Positions 36,001 through 44,318 of a DNA stretch of 64,000 nt are shown piece by piece. How positions within the stretch are numbered: the first letter of the stretch is position 1; every line of letters begins with the position of its first letter. The translations under genes and the position numbers were made by a program. Below the pieces are notes generated by a model that was given only the letters and a program-made list of their open reading frames with translations, ran no database searches and was not told the origin of the DNA. Source of the DNA: Ornithinimicrobium cerasi (GTDB taxonomy: Bacteria > Actinomycetota > Actinomycetes > Actinomycetales > Dermatophilaceae); contig NZ_QZMN01000006.1 of NCBI RefSeq assembly GCF_003702705.1, forward strand, positions 124,001-188,000. Reading direction: 5' to 3'.

Positions 36001-37038
36001 ATGACTGTGCGCATCGATCCTGACGGCGTCCTCGCCATGTCGGGGGCGACGTTGGCGGTGGGCTCGACGATCGGCACGATCGGCAGCGACATCACCACCC
36101 AGATCGAGAAGGTCGACCAGTGGGTGGCGGGCGCCCCGGCGGCCCGGCGCCGGGCGGGCACGATGGCCGAGACGCTGGCCGTCCTGGCCGGCGCGGCCCG
36201 CGAGCACGCCATCCGCTACGTCGACCACGAGCGCCCCATCGAGGAGCTCCGCTCCCTGGGCTACTGGCTGCCCGACTTCGGCAGCCTCGCCTACCGCGGC
36301 GACGAGACCGTCCTGCAGAACATGGAGCGCATCGCCCGGAGCGACGAGTTCGGCGCGATCCCGCTCGGCATGTCGCAGATGCTCCTCGAGCGCTACCGCA
36401 ACTTCCGCGTCCACGTCCCCCGCGTCGACGTCGCCGCCGGCCGCTCCGTCCTCACCGAGCTAGACAGCCTGCTCGCCACCGTGGACGACGTGCACAACGG
36501 GATGCCGATCGTGCGCCGCGCCAGCGGGCTCTACGTCCCCGCCCTCAGCGACGCCGACCCCCGGATGCCGCGCATCCACTCGATGATCGACGAGGCGACC
36601 TACCGGCCGGGCCACAACTTCACCACCGACCCGACGCTGGGACGCCCGCCGACCTGGGCACGGACCGGTGGCCGCGCGCTCGGCGTGGCCGGCGTCGGCC
36701 TGACGCTGTGGGACGTCGGCGCCACCCAGTGGGAGCACGACCAGCGCTACCACCCGGAGTACAGCACCGGCGAGCGCGTCGCCTCCACCACCTACTCGGT
36801 GGCGACCGAGGGCGGCGGCGCTGTCGCGGGTGGCCTCGTGGGCGCCCACTACGGCGCGATCGCCGGGAGCTTCATCCCGATCCCGGTCGTCGGCACGGTC
36901 GGAGGTGCCCTCGTCGGCGGCGCGATCGGCGCCTTCGTCGGCTCCAAGGCCGGCAAGGCCGTCGGGGAGGGCCTGCAGCAGGCCGGCAGCGCCATCGCCG
37001 ACGGGGCCAAGGACGTCTGGAACGGGCTCTTCGGCTGA
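36001..37038 (+). CDS. WXG-like/glycine-zipper protein, candidate T7SS-associated
   Basis: The 345-residue protein starts the seven-gene operon; GGGGAGGGA lies upstream. The first 100 residues are helical with a W-x-G-like QWVAGAP, as in WXG100-type proteins. The last 90 residues are a glycine-zipper (GGGAVAGGLVGAHYGAIAGS, GGALVGGAIGAFVGSKAGKA) that could insert into or cross a membrane. This N-terminal helical hairpin plus C-terminal payload is the layout of type VII secretion substrates. I do not recognise a named family; pore-forming or membrane-anchoring are both possible. Its stop overlaps the next start (TGATG). Confidence 0.5.
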   Translation: MTVRIDPDGVLAMSGATLAVGSTIGTIGSDITTQIEKVDQWVAGAPAARRRAGTMAETLAVLAGAAREHAIRYVDHERPIEELRSLGYWLPDFGSLAYRGDETVLQNMERIARSDEFGAIPLGMSQMLLERYRNFRVHVPRVDVAAGRSVLTELDSLLATVDDVHNGMPIVRRASGLYVPALSDADPRMPRIHSMIDEATYRPGHNFTTDPTLGRPPTWARTGGRALGVAGVGLTLWDVGATQWEHDQRYHPEYSTGERVASTTYSVATEGGGAVAGGLVGAHYGAIAGSFIPIPVVGTVGGALVGGAIGAFVGSKAGKAVGEGLQQAGSAIADGAKDVWNGLFG

Positions 37039-37382
37039 TGGACGCTCCCGCCTACCTCTTCTCCTGGCCCCTCCTCCTCGTCAGCCTGGCCCTGGTCGCG
37101 CTCGGACTGGTCACCTGGACCGGCGCCAACCGCGCCCTCGTCCTGCGCGCCTGGCCGTCCCCGACGATGCACCTCGCCCCGCTCTACCTCGGCGTCGCCG
37201 GCCTGCTCGCCACGCTCAGCCCCCTCGCCCCCGCCTGGCTGGCCACCCTCATGCTCCTGCTCGCGCTCGCTGCCTTCGCCGTCGGCGTCGTCGCCGTCGT
37301 GTGGCTCCCCGCACTGCTCAAGCCGCGCTGGCTGCGCGACGCCCCCGCCTGGAAGGACCGGTATGACGTCCGCTCCCGTTGA
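37038..37382 (+). CDS. small integral membrane protein
   Basis: ATG 37038 shares a base with the upstream stop. The 114-residue product is almost wholly hydrophobic with three or four helices (FSWPLLLVSLALVALGLVTW, MHLAPLYLGVAGLLATLSPL, LMLLLALAAFAVGVVAVVWL) and a short basic tail. It overlaps the following gene by 20 nt. Position inside a WXG-type operon suggests an immunity or anchoring partner to the glycine-zipper protein, which is inference only. Confidence 0.55.
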   Translation: MDAPAYLFSWPLLLVSLALVALGLVTWTGANRALVLRAWPSPTMHLAPLYLGVAGLLATLSPLAPAWLATLMLLLALAAFAVGVVAVVWLPALLKPRWLRDAPAWKDRYDVRSR

Positions 37383-38691
37383 CCTGACCGTCCACCTCGA
37401 TCCTCCGCCCGGGTGGGTGCAGGTGCCCCAGGAGCCGGACGCCGACGGCACCACCCTGCTCGTCCTCGCGCCCGGGGAGTGGTCGCAGGACTGGGGCGTG
37501 CGGCCCAACCTGGTCGTCGGACTCGGTGCACCGACCTCCGCGAGCATCCGGGCCGTGGCCACCCGCACCGCCGCCACCCTCCTCGCGGTCGACGACGGCC
37601 ACCGGATCGTCGCGTGGGACCTGTGGGAGGACGACGGCGGGCGCCGCATCGTCTCCACCTACCCCGCGGGCACGGCCCTCGTCTGCGCGACGAGCTGGGT
37701 CCGCCTCGAGGGCGGGCGGCCGCTGTCGGTGACCGCGACCGTCGACGCCGACCGCTACCTGCGCGTGATGCCGCTGCTCACCGAGGCGGTCCGCAGCCTG
37801 CGGGTCCAGGGCGTCGTGGGTGGCGATCGCGTCGGCGGGACCGGGGACCTCGGACGCACCGCACCTGAGGCCGACGCGCCTGACGGGCAGCAGGACGAGA
37901 CCGCCGAGCCCCGGACCGACGACTACTGGGCAGCCCACGGGGAGACCCTGGAGGACCTGGGCCGGCTGCAGCTGGCCCAGCCCTGGGAGCCGGACGGCCT
38001 GACCCTCTCGCGCGCGGCCTACGCCGCCCTGGCCGAGGCCGGGCGCGGGCTGCTCGGCGGGACCAGGGTGAGGAAGGCCGACGCCGCCGCCCTCGACGAG
38101 CTCCGCCGTGCCGGGCTGGTCGACGACGCCGGCCGCCTCACCGAGGAGGGCACGACCACGCACACCGCGCTGACCCAGGCCGACCGCCGCGTCCGCGTCG
38201 AGTCGGTCGCCGGCGGCGTCCCGGGGACCTTCGAGGCGGCCCGCCACGGCGACACCGCGCTCGTCTGGGCGACCGACCCCCCGGCCCGGCACGCGGGCCG
38301 GGACACCCTGGGCCGCGACGTCCTCGCCTCCGCCACCTGCGGGACGCTGCAGTGGATCCCGCTCATGCAGCTGCCAGCCCAGCTGGCGGCCTGGCTGCAG
38401 GTCGGCCCGGCCTGGCCGGTGGCGACCGCCCCCGCGCGGGTGCCGCACGACCTCGTGGCTGCCCGCGCCGACGACCCGGCCACGGCGCCCCCGCCCGACG
38501 CCGACGACCACCTGCGCTCCGTGTGGGCGGAGCCGTGGTTCACCTGGACGCTGACCACCGACACCGGGCACGCCCTCGCCGGCGTCCACGCCGGCCGCCA
38601 CGGCCACCTGCGGCTGGGCGAGGACGACCTGCTCCAGGCCTACCCCTCGGAGCCGCTCTTCGGTGCCCTCGTGGGGGTGAGCCTGCTGTGA
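37363..38691 (+). CDS. unknown 442-residue operon protein
   Basis: The protein has two parts. Residues 1-150 are beta-rich (GWVQVPQEPDADGTTLLVLA, PNLVVGLG) and resemble LpqN-type substrate-binding domains found in actinobacterial envelope proteins, though no lipobox is present. Residues 190-442 look like an EspG-type chaperone fold only in general character (repeated strands, LSRAAYAALAEAGRGLLGG); I would not call it. Overlaps on both sides (20 nt and 4 nt) show it is co-translated with the operon. A secretion-chaperone role is a guess that fits context. Confidence 0.4.
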   Translation: MTSAPVDLTVHLDPPPGWVQVPQEPDADGTTLLVLAPGEWSQDWGVRPNLVVGLGAPTSASIRAVATRTAATLLAVDDGHRIVAWDLWEDDGGRRIVSTYPAGTALVCATSWVRLEGGRPLSVTATVDADRYLRVMPLLTEAVRSLRVQGVVGGDRVGGTGDLGRTAPEADAPDGQQDETAEPRTDDYWAAHGETLEDLGRLQLAQPWEPDGLTLSRAAYAALAEAGRGLLGGTRVRKADAAALDELRRAGLVDDAGRLTEEGTTTHTALTQADRRVRVESVAGGVPGTFEAARHGDTALVWATDPPARHAGRDTLGRDVLASATCGTLQWIPLMQLPAQLAAWLQVGPAWPVATAPARVPHDLVAARADDPATAPPPDADDHLRSVWAEPWFTWTLTTDTGHALAGVHAGRHGHLRLGEDDLLQAYPSEPLFGALVGVSLL

Positions 38692-39002
38692 CCACGCCCG
38701 AGGAGAAGCGAGCCCGCGCCCGACTGCTGCGCGAGGTCGCGACCACCATCAGCACCAAGGCCTGGCAGCTCGACGACGACCTCGACACCCTGCTGCGCCG
38801 CTACCCCCACCGCACCGACGGCGTCTGGTGGGGCCCGGCCGCGACCGAGTTCTACGACGCTGCCAAGGACGTGCGGACCGACGTGCGGGCCCTGCGCGCA
38901 GACGTGCTCGGCTACGCCGGCGACTGCCGCGCCCGGGCCTCCACCCTCGAGGACCTCGCCGACGCGCAGGAGGCCGAGCTGCGCGAGCGCGAGGCAGGCT
39001 GA
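38688..39002 (+). CDS. WXG100-like small helical protein
   Basis: GTG 38688 overlaps the upstream stop by 4 nt and gives 104 residues of two long helices with a Trp-Trp-Gly turn (GVWWGPAATEFYDAAKDV) in the middle, which is the WXG100 pattern. Helix lengths and polar/hydrophobic spacing match ESAT-6-like proteins. Such proteins are substrates or partners of type VII secretion. It is a classical size for the family. Confidence 0.65.
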   Translation: MTTPEEKRARARLLREVATTISTKAWQLDDDLDTLLRRYPHRTDGVWWGPAATEFYDAAKDVRTDVRALRADVLGYAGDCRARASTLEDLADAQEAELREREAG

Positions 39003-39009
39003 GGCGGGT

Positions 39010-39273
39010 ATGCCGCACGTTGACATCGCCGCGACGCGCGCCGCCGCCCGGGGGCTGGCGGGGACGGCCGCCGCGCTGCCGGGGGAGGCGGCGGGGGCCG
39101 GGGTGTCCGGGGCAGCGGCCGAGCTCGACGGCTCGGTCACCCAGCACGTGCTGCACGACCTCGACGGCCTGGTCTCGCTGCGGCTGCTCGACCTCGGCGC
39201 CGAGCTGGAGGCGATGGCGGCCGGTATGACCGAGCTCGCCGACAACACGGCCCGCGCGACCGGGGAGCGCTGA
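39010..39273 (+). CDS. small helical protein, WXG100/PE-like
   Basis: This 87-residue Ala/Gly/Leu-rich protein (HVDIAATRAAARGLAGTAAA, then LHDLDGLVSLRLLDLGAELE) forms two helices without Trp. In operons like this one such a protein is usually the partner of a larger WXG-domain protein. Seven bases separate it from the upstream stop, and its stop overlaps the hydrolase start (TGATG). Confidence 0.5.
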   Translation: MPHVDIAATRAAARGLAGTAAALPGEAAGAGVSGAAAELDGSVTQHVLHDLDGLVSLRLLDLGAELEAMAAGMTELADNTARATGER

Positions 39274-41387
39274 TGTCGGCGCCCGTCGTCACCGCCTGGA
39301 TGCGCCAGGACGGCAGCGACGTGCGCCGGCTGGGCGAGGAGCTGGCGTCGTTGGCCACCACCCTGGACCGCAGCGAGCGGGAGCTGGCCACGACGCTGGG
39401 CGCGGCCGCCACCGCCCTCGGCTGGGAGGGCACGATGACCGGGCGCGCGGACGCTGCGAGCGTGCCGACCGGCTCGCTCACCGGCCGGTTCGCCGACGCC
39501 TGCCGGGCGGCGGGCGCGGCCCTGCAGACCCTGGCCGCCACGATGAGCTGGCGCGGCCCGGTGGTGGTGCAGCTGCTGGCGGAGCAGGAGGCGCTGCTCG
39601 CCGACCCGCCGCGGATGACGGTCCGCGACGACCTGGGCGGGGAGGTCCGGGTCGTCGACCACGCCGCTCGCACCAGGCTCCTCGACGACCTCCACTCCCG
39701 GCTGCGGGAGCACATCGACGCCCTCGCCCAGAAGGACCGCGCCTGCCGCGACGCGCTCGCCCACGTGGTCGAGGACCTGGGGCGCCTGGTGCCCCCCGGC
39801 ACCAGCCCCGGCTTCCTGCGCTCGCTTGCCCCGTCCGGGGCCTACGGCCTCTTCCAGGACACCGGCGTCGTCGACACCGACGCGGAGGAGGCCCTGGCCC
39901 GGCGGATCCGGCCCGGCACCCCGGCGCAGGAAGTGCGTCGGCTCATCGCCGAGGTCCCCGTGGGGCGGCTGGACGAGTTCCTCGCCCGGCACCCGCACGT
40001 CGCCGCCGTGCTGGCGGAGGACTGGGACCACGCGACCGGGGAGGACCCGCTACTCGACGCCCTGCTCGAGGCGGTGGGGCCGCCCGGTGAGCACGGGCCG
40101 CAGGTCTCCTCGGTCGGGGCCGTCCGCCGCGCCTGGCTGCAGCTGACGGCCGAGGAACGGGCCAGGCTGCGGCTCCTCTACCCGACCCTCGTGGGCAGCA
40201 CCGACGGCATCGCGATCGAGGACCGGGTGCTGGCCAACCGGGCGCTCGTCCGGCACGCTCTGCTGCGGGAGCTGGCGGTCGAGCACCGGCTGAACAGCGG
40301 CCCCACGACGGCCGAGCTGACCCGTCAGGAGGGCGCGCGCTACGAGGACGCGACCGGGAGCGCCCTCGGCGCCTTCGGCCACTGGCTCGCCCGCCAGTTC
40401 CTCGCCAGCGACGCCGGCCTCTTCGTGCACGACGCGCCGGGCGTCGACCCGGACCGCGAGCTGGCGGAGTCACGGGCCCGCATCGACCTCTACCGCTCGC
40501 TCCTCCTCGACGCTCCGCCCGCCCCCCGCCTCGGCGACACCTCCGGCATCCCCGCGCACCTGCGCCTCCTCCTCGTCTTCGACCCCCGAGGCGACGGGAG
40601 GTATGCCGAGTGGCACGGGCGCGTGGACGCGCCCAACGTGGGGATCCTCGTCCCCGGGACCTACAGCGAGATGGCCAGCATCCAGGACTACTCGACCGAG
40701 GCCGCACGGATCGCCCGTGACCACGCCGCGACGACCGCCACGGTGTCCTGGCTGGGCACCGATCTGCCCAGCTCGATCGTCAGCGACGCGTCTCGGCGCT
40801 CGTTCTCGGAGTCCGGCGGCACGCACCTCCTGCGCTTCGTCGAGGGCCTCGGCCTCGCGCCGGAGCGGGACGTCTCACTCGTCGGGCACTCCGCCGGCGG
40901 CGCCGTGGTGGGGTATGCCGACGTGCTCGGCGTGGACGTCGACCGGGTGCTGCACGTCGCCTCCGCCGGGACCGGTCTCGGGTTGAGCGCCGGCCTGGAC
41001 TACCGGTCCACGACGTGGGACGGGGACGCCCGGGAGGTGGTGCGCTACACCCAGACCGCCCCGGGCGACCCGATCGCGGTGTCGCAGGACTCGGGTTGGC
41101 TCACCGACGGCACCCCCCTGGGGCACGGGTGGGGGCACGAGGACACGTTCGCCGACTGGGTGGTGCTGGACACCGGCCGGACGGAGGACGGCCAGCAGAT
41201 CGCCGGGGGCACGCAGGCCCACACCCAGGTCTTCAGCCCGGGCTCGACCGCCTGGGACAACGTCGTCGGCGTGATCACCGGTGGCCAGGTGACGCCGTAC
41301 GACCCGGAGTGGCACTGGTGGCACGGCCGGCGCAGCCCGTACCACGACTCCGCCTATCCTGGGACGCCCACCGTGGAGGTGCCATGA
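39273..41387 (+). CDS. WXG-like N-terminal domain fused to DUF1023-type alpha/beta hydrolase
   Basis: The 704-residue protein starts with about 120 residues of WXG100-like helices (ELASLATTLDRSERELATTL, LGWEGTMTGR as the W-x-G turn). The last 250 residues are an alpha/beta hydrolase: NVGILVPGTYSEMASIQDY supplies the oxyanion region, VSLVGHSAGGAVVGYADVLG the nucleophile Ser, and AHTQVFSPGSTAWDN the catalytic His. DUF1023 hydrolases of this shape are common in Actinobacteria beside ESX-type genes. A secreted lipase- or esterase-like effector or cell-envelope enzyme is plausible. It overlaps the next gene by 4 nt. Confidence 0.72.
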   Translation: MSAPVVTAWMRQDGSDVRRLGEELASLATTLDRSERELATTLGAAATALGWEGTMTGRADAASVPTGSLTGRFADACRAAGAALQTLAATMSWRGPVVVQLLAEQEALLADPPRMTVRDDLGGEVRVVDHAARTRLLDDLHSRLREHIDALAQKDRACRDALAHVVEDLGRLVPPGTSPGFLRSLAPSGAYGLFQDTGVVDTDAEEALARRIRPGTPAQEVRRLIAEVPVGRLDEFLARHPHVAAVLAEDWDHATGEDPLLDALLEAVGPPGEHGPQVSSVGAVRRAWLQLTAEERARLRLLYPTLVGSTDGIAIEDRVLANRALVRHALLRELAVEHRLNSGPTTAELTRQEGARYEDATGSALGAFGHWLARQFLASDAGLFVHDAPGVDPDRELAESRARIDLYRSLLLDAPPAPRLGDTSGIPAHLRLLLVFDPRGDGRYAEWHGRVDAPNVGILVPGTYSEMASIQDYSTEAARIARDHAATTATVSWLGTDLPSSIVSDASRRSFSESGGTHLLRFVEGLGLAPERDVSLVGHSAGGAVVGYADVLGVDVDRVLHVASAGTGLGLSAGLDYRSTTWDGDAREVVRYTQTAPGDPIAVSQDSGWLTDGTPLGHGWGHEDTFADWVVLDTGRTEDGQQIAGGTQAHTQVFSPGSTAWDNVVGVITGGQVTPYDPEWHWWHGRRSPYHDSAYPGTPTVEVP

Positions 41388-41935
41388 CCATCGCCCCGTT
41401 CCGTGCGGTCGTGCTCGCGTGCACCCTCGTCCTCGCAGGGTGCAGCCAGCAGACCACGACGCCGGCAGACCCCGCCGCCACCACGTCGTCCACCGACCCC
41501 GCCGCCACCACCACCCAGGAGGGCGCACCCGCCATGCCGACCTACACCTCCCAGGACGAGGCGTTGTCCGACGCGCGGACACGCGCGGTCGAGCTGCGCG
41601 ACGAGCTGGCCGCTGCGCTCACCCCCACCGACCCGGTGGAGGCGGAGCGCAGCGCCACCGACGGTCGGGCCTCCTGCACCCTGGGCGGCCCCGGCCCACG
41701 CCGGTGGGACGCGGGGGCGGGGTTCCACGCCGAGGAGCCGCAGGAGCAGGTCGCCCGGGAGGTGACCAGGCTGGAGGCCGACGGGTGGCAGCGGGTCGGC
41801 GCCGCCGCGGAGACCTCGGTGACGCTGGGCCGCGACGGCTGGTCGGTCACCCTGGGCTGGGTCGAGGACGCACCCGGTGTCACCGTCTCCGTCGGGTCAC
41901 CCTGCTACGACGAGGACGGCACCCCGGCCGGCTGA
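41384..41935 (+). CDS. small lipoprotein, last gene of WXG-type operon
   Basis: ATG 41384 overlaps the hydrolase stop (ATGA). The 183-residue product has a clear lipobox (LACTLVLAGCSQQ), a Thr-rich linker and a compact domain containing two Cys (SCTLGGPGPRRWDAG, GSPCYDEDG). Placement behind a secreted hydrolase suggests an immunity or anchor protein; that is inference from operon order. Confidence 0.6.
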   Translation: MTIAPFRAVVLACTLVLAGCSQQTTTPADPAATTSSTDPAATTTQEGAPAMPTYTSQDEALSDARTRAVELRDELAAALTPTDPVEAERSATDGRASCTLGGPGPRRWDAGAGFHAEEPQEQVAREVTRLEADGWQRVGAAAETSVTLGRDGWSVTLGWVEDAPGVTVSVGSPCYDEDGTPAG

Positions 41936-42008
41936 CCCGGCCCGACCCTGTCCACAGGCGCGGTGCCCGCTCCGGCGCCGCCGGGTCGGTCTGTGGCTGA
42001 CTGGCTAC

Positions 42009-42344
42009 GTGCAGATCGTCCACGAGGAGCTGGTCGGCCCCAGCGCGGCCTCCGTCCTGAGAGCCGCACGGCGCCAGGCCCGGATGACCCAGCGTCGGGC
42101 AGCCCAGGTGTGCGGGGTCCCGCAGAGCGTCATCTCGGCCTACGAACGGGGACGGCGCGACCCCTCCATCGGGACGCTCCGACGTCTCCTCGATCCGCTC
42201 GGCTTCGACGTGAACCTCACCCTGGTCCGGCGCGTCGGTGCCACCAACCAGCTCTGCCGGAGGCGGAGTTCATCCCGGCCCTCTCGGCGCTCGTCGGGGT
42301 GGACCCGGGCTATTACTTCCATCTCGACATCGCCTACCCGCTGA
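42009..42344 (+). CDS. XRE-family HTH regulator (C-terminus probably frameshifted)
   Basis: GTG 42009 leads into an XRE helix-turn-helix: ARRQARMTQRRAAQVCGVPQ and SVISAYERGRRDPSIGTLRR with the recognition helix between. After about residue 80 the frame becomes low-quality (RRRSSSRPSRRSSGWTR). At the same place another frame, ending at 42394, reads EAEFIPALSALVGVDPGYYF and HLDIAYPLRTGGMLLPRPPS with normal high-GC third positions. One inserted base near 42245-42260 would join them into a protein of about 128 residues. The downstream part resembles a toxin-antitoxin type C-terminus but I cannot name it. Target unknown. Confidence 0.6.
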   Translation: MQIVHEELVGPSAASVLRAARRQARMTQRRAAQVCGVPQSVISAYERGRRDPSIGTLRRLLDPLGFDVNLTLVRRVGATNQLCRRRSSSRPSRRSSGWTRAITSISTSPTR

Positions 42345-42416
42345 GGACCGGCGGCATGCTGCTGCCCCGACCTCCGTCCCTCGAGCTGACCTGATGACCG
42401 TTCCCTGCGCCCCGAC

Positions 42417-42519
42417 CTTCTCCCCCTCAGCACCTCGTCCCCCTCAGCGCCTCGTCCCCCAGACCGTGTCCCCCTCAGCACCTCGTCCCGCACCTCGTCC
42501 TCCGCACCTCGTCCACCTC
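42417..42519. repeat. degenerate CCCCTCAGCACCTCGT repeats
   Basis: Three clear copies of CCCCTCAG[C/CG]ACCTCGT begin near 42423, 42440 and 42471, with shorter CACCTCGTC units after. Spacing is irregular and there are no constant-length spacers, so it is not a CRISPR array. No protein is supported across it. Confidence 0.6.
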
Positions 42520-42563
42520 GGGCGCGAGGTCCCGACCGGTGAGGGGTGGGGGGTGGGCCGAAT

Positions 42564-42605
42564 ATCGCGGATCGTCGATCAGACCCGTGATCGACGATCC
42601 GCGAT
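42564..42605. terminator. perfect 18-bp inverted repeat
   Basis: ATCGCGGATCGTCGATCA (42564-42581) and its exact complement (42588-42605) flank a 6-nt loop GACCCG. It lies between convergent XRE and ligase genes, so a bidirectional terminator is the simple reading. Nearby CCGA/TCGG extend the stem after two mismatches. Confidence 0.6.
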
Positions 42606-42734
42606 CTTCGGTCTGACCCCTGCCTTCCTCGCCGCCGGCTGTCTCACAATTTCCTGAGATAGGACTAGATATGGCGATCGTGCCGCCCACGCGTCGTGGA
42701 GGCCCGCCACGTGCAGGTGCGTCCGGTGCGTCCA

Positions 42735-42766
42735 GGGCGTCAGGGCGTCAGGGCGTCGGGGCGTCA
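42735..42766. repeat. four tandem GGGCGTCA octamers
   Basis: Units at 42735, 42743, 42751 (last base G) and 42759; the last unit ends in TCA, which is the stop codon of the ligase on the minus strand. Confidence 0.7.
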
Positions 42767-44296
42767 GGTGCGGAGCATGGTCAGCGTGTCCGCCTCGTCG
42801 GGCCCCTTGTCGTCGCGGTAACGCAGCACCCGTGCGAAGCGGAGCGCGATGCCGCCGGGGTAGCGCCGCGAGGTCTGCACCCCGTCATAGGCGATCTCGA
42901 CCACCTGCTCCGGTCGCACGGTCACCACGATGCCGTCGCGCCCGGTCTCCATCGCCAGGAAGCGCTCGGTCTGCCACTGCAGGATCGCGTCGGTCATGCC
43001 CTTGAAGGTCTTGCCGACCATGACCAGCTCGCCCGTCTCCGGGTCCCGGGCGGCCAGGTGGATGTTGGAGAGCCAGCCGCTGCGCCGGCCGCTGCCCCAC
43101 TCGACCCCGGTGACGACGAGGTCGGCGGTGCGGCGCGGCTTGACCTTGACCCAGCCGGCTCCGCGCCGCCCGGCGGCGTAGGGAGCCGTCGGGTCCTTGA
43201 CGATCACGCCCTCGTGACCGGCGTCGAGCACCTTCCGCGAGAACGCCTCCGCCTCGGCCGGGTCCGCGGTGACCACCCGCTCGACGGTCAGGGCCGGGGC
43301 GAGGGCGTCGAGGGCCGCCCAGCGCGTGGTGGCCGGTTCGTCGACGAGGTCGGTCCCGTCCAGGTGGAGCAGGTCGAAGAGGTAGGTCGTCACGGGCGTC
43401 GTGCGCGCGAGCTCCGCCGGGTCGAGGCTCGAGGCGGTGCGCGCGCCGGTGACCTGGAACGCCTCGGGCCGGCCGTCGGGCCGCAGCGCGATGACCTCCC
43501 CGTCGAGCACCGCCCTCGTGGCCGGGAGGGCCAGCAGGGCATCGACCACCTCCGGCAGCCGGTCGGTGATCTCCTCCAGGCTGCGGGTGAACAGCCGCAC
43601 CGGGGGCGTGACGTCACGGTCCAGGTGCGCCTGCAGCCGGATGCCGTCGAGCTTGGCGTCCACGGCCACCTCCCGCGTCCCGTCGACCGCCGAGCCCACG
43701 TCGGGCGCCGACCCCGCGAGCATCGGGCGCAGCGGACGCCCCACCTCGAGCCGCACCGCCTCCAGCGCCCCCTCCCCCTCCAGCAGCGCCGCCGACGCGA
43801 CCGGTCCCGGGAAGCCCGCGAGCATGACCGCGCGCCGCACCAGGGGCTCGGGCACCTCGGCCGCCTGCGCCACGGCCGGCAGCAGCACCCCGTCCGAGGC
43901 CCCCTGCCGCAGCTCGCCCGTGATCAGCCCCACCAGCCAGCGCTGCTCCTCGGCGGTGGCGCGTCCGAACAGGTCCCGTACCGCCCCCGCCCGCACGGCG
44001 GCCGACCCGGCCCCGGCGACCGAGCGCAGCCGGGTCAGCGCGTCGTCGACCTCGAGCACCCCCAGGCTCGGCTGCTCCGCCGGGTCAGGCAGCGCCCGCA
44101 GCCCGCGCCACCCGACCCCGACCGTGCGCTGCGGCAGCGTCCCGGCGAGGTAGTCGGCGACCACCTCGACGAGACGGGCGGGATCGGCATACCCCGCCGC
44201 CTCGCGCAGGGTGGCGGCGAGGAGGGCGACCTTGACGGTGCGCGCCCGGGTCGCGGCGACGGCGGCGGAGGTCTCGATCACCCGGGCGAGCTGCAT
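42764..44296 (-). CDS. ligB: ATP-dependent DNA ligase (LigB-like)
   Basis: The 510-residue enzyme has the N-terminal helical DNA-binding domain and the nucleotidyltransferase motif I VDAKLDGIRLQAHLD, with K215 as the AMP-accepting lysine. Motif III is LFDLLHLDG, motif IV HEGVIVKDPTAPYA and motif V GWVKVKPRRTADLVV, followed by an OB-fold. The full set is present in normal order and length. In mycobacteria the equivalent protein is LigB, a non-essential ATP-dependent ligase for backup repair. Genes of this class often stand alone, as here. No Ku or LigD homologue is in the window. Confidence 0.93.
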   Translation of the reverse strand: MQLARVIETSAAVAATRARTVKVALLAATLREAAGYADPARLVEVVADYLAGTLPQRTVGVGWRGLRALPDPAEQPSLGVLEVDDALTRLRSVAGAGSAAVRAGAVRDLFGRATAEEQRWLVGLITGELRQGASDGVLLPAVAQAAEVPEPLVRRAVMLAGFPGPVASAALLEGEGALEAVRLEVGRPLRPMLAGSAPDVGSAVDGTREVAVDAKLDGIRLQAHLDRDVTPPVRLFTRSLEEITDRLPEVVDALLALPATRAVLDGEVIALRPDGRPEAFQVTGARTASSLDPAELARTTPVTTYLFDLLHLDGTDLVDEPATTRWAALDALAPALTVERVVTADPAEAEAFSRKVLDAGHEGVIVKDPTAPYAAGRRGAGWVKVKPRRTADLVVTGVEWGSGRRSGWLSNIHLAARDPETGELVMVGKTFKGMTDAILQWQTERFLAMETGRDGIVVTVRPEQVVEIAYDGVQTSRRYPGGIALRFARVLRYRDDKGPDEADTLTMLRT

Positions 44297-44318
44297 AGCG
44301 GTCAGTGTGCCGCAGCGC

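Noticed and set aside
42417-42519. Possible CRISPR array from repeated CCTCGTC units
   Set aside because: Repeats are short and unevenly spaced, spacers are not of constant size and no cas gene is near.
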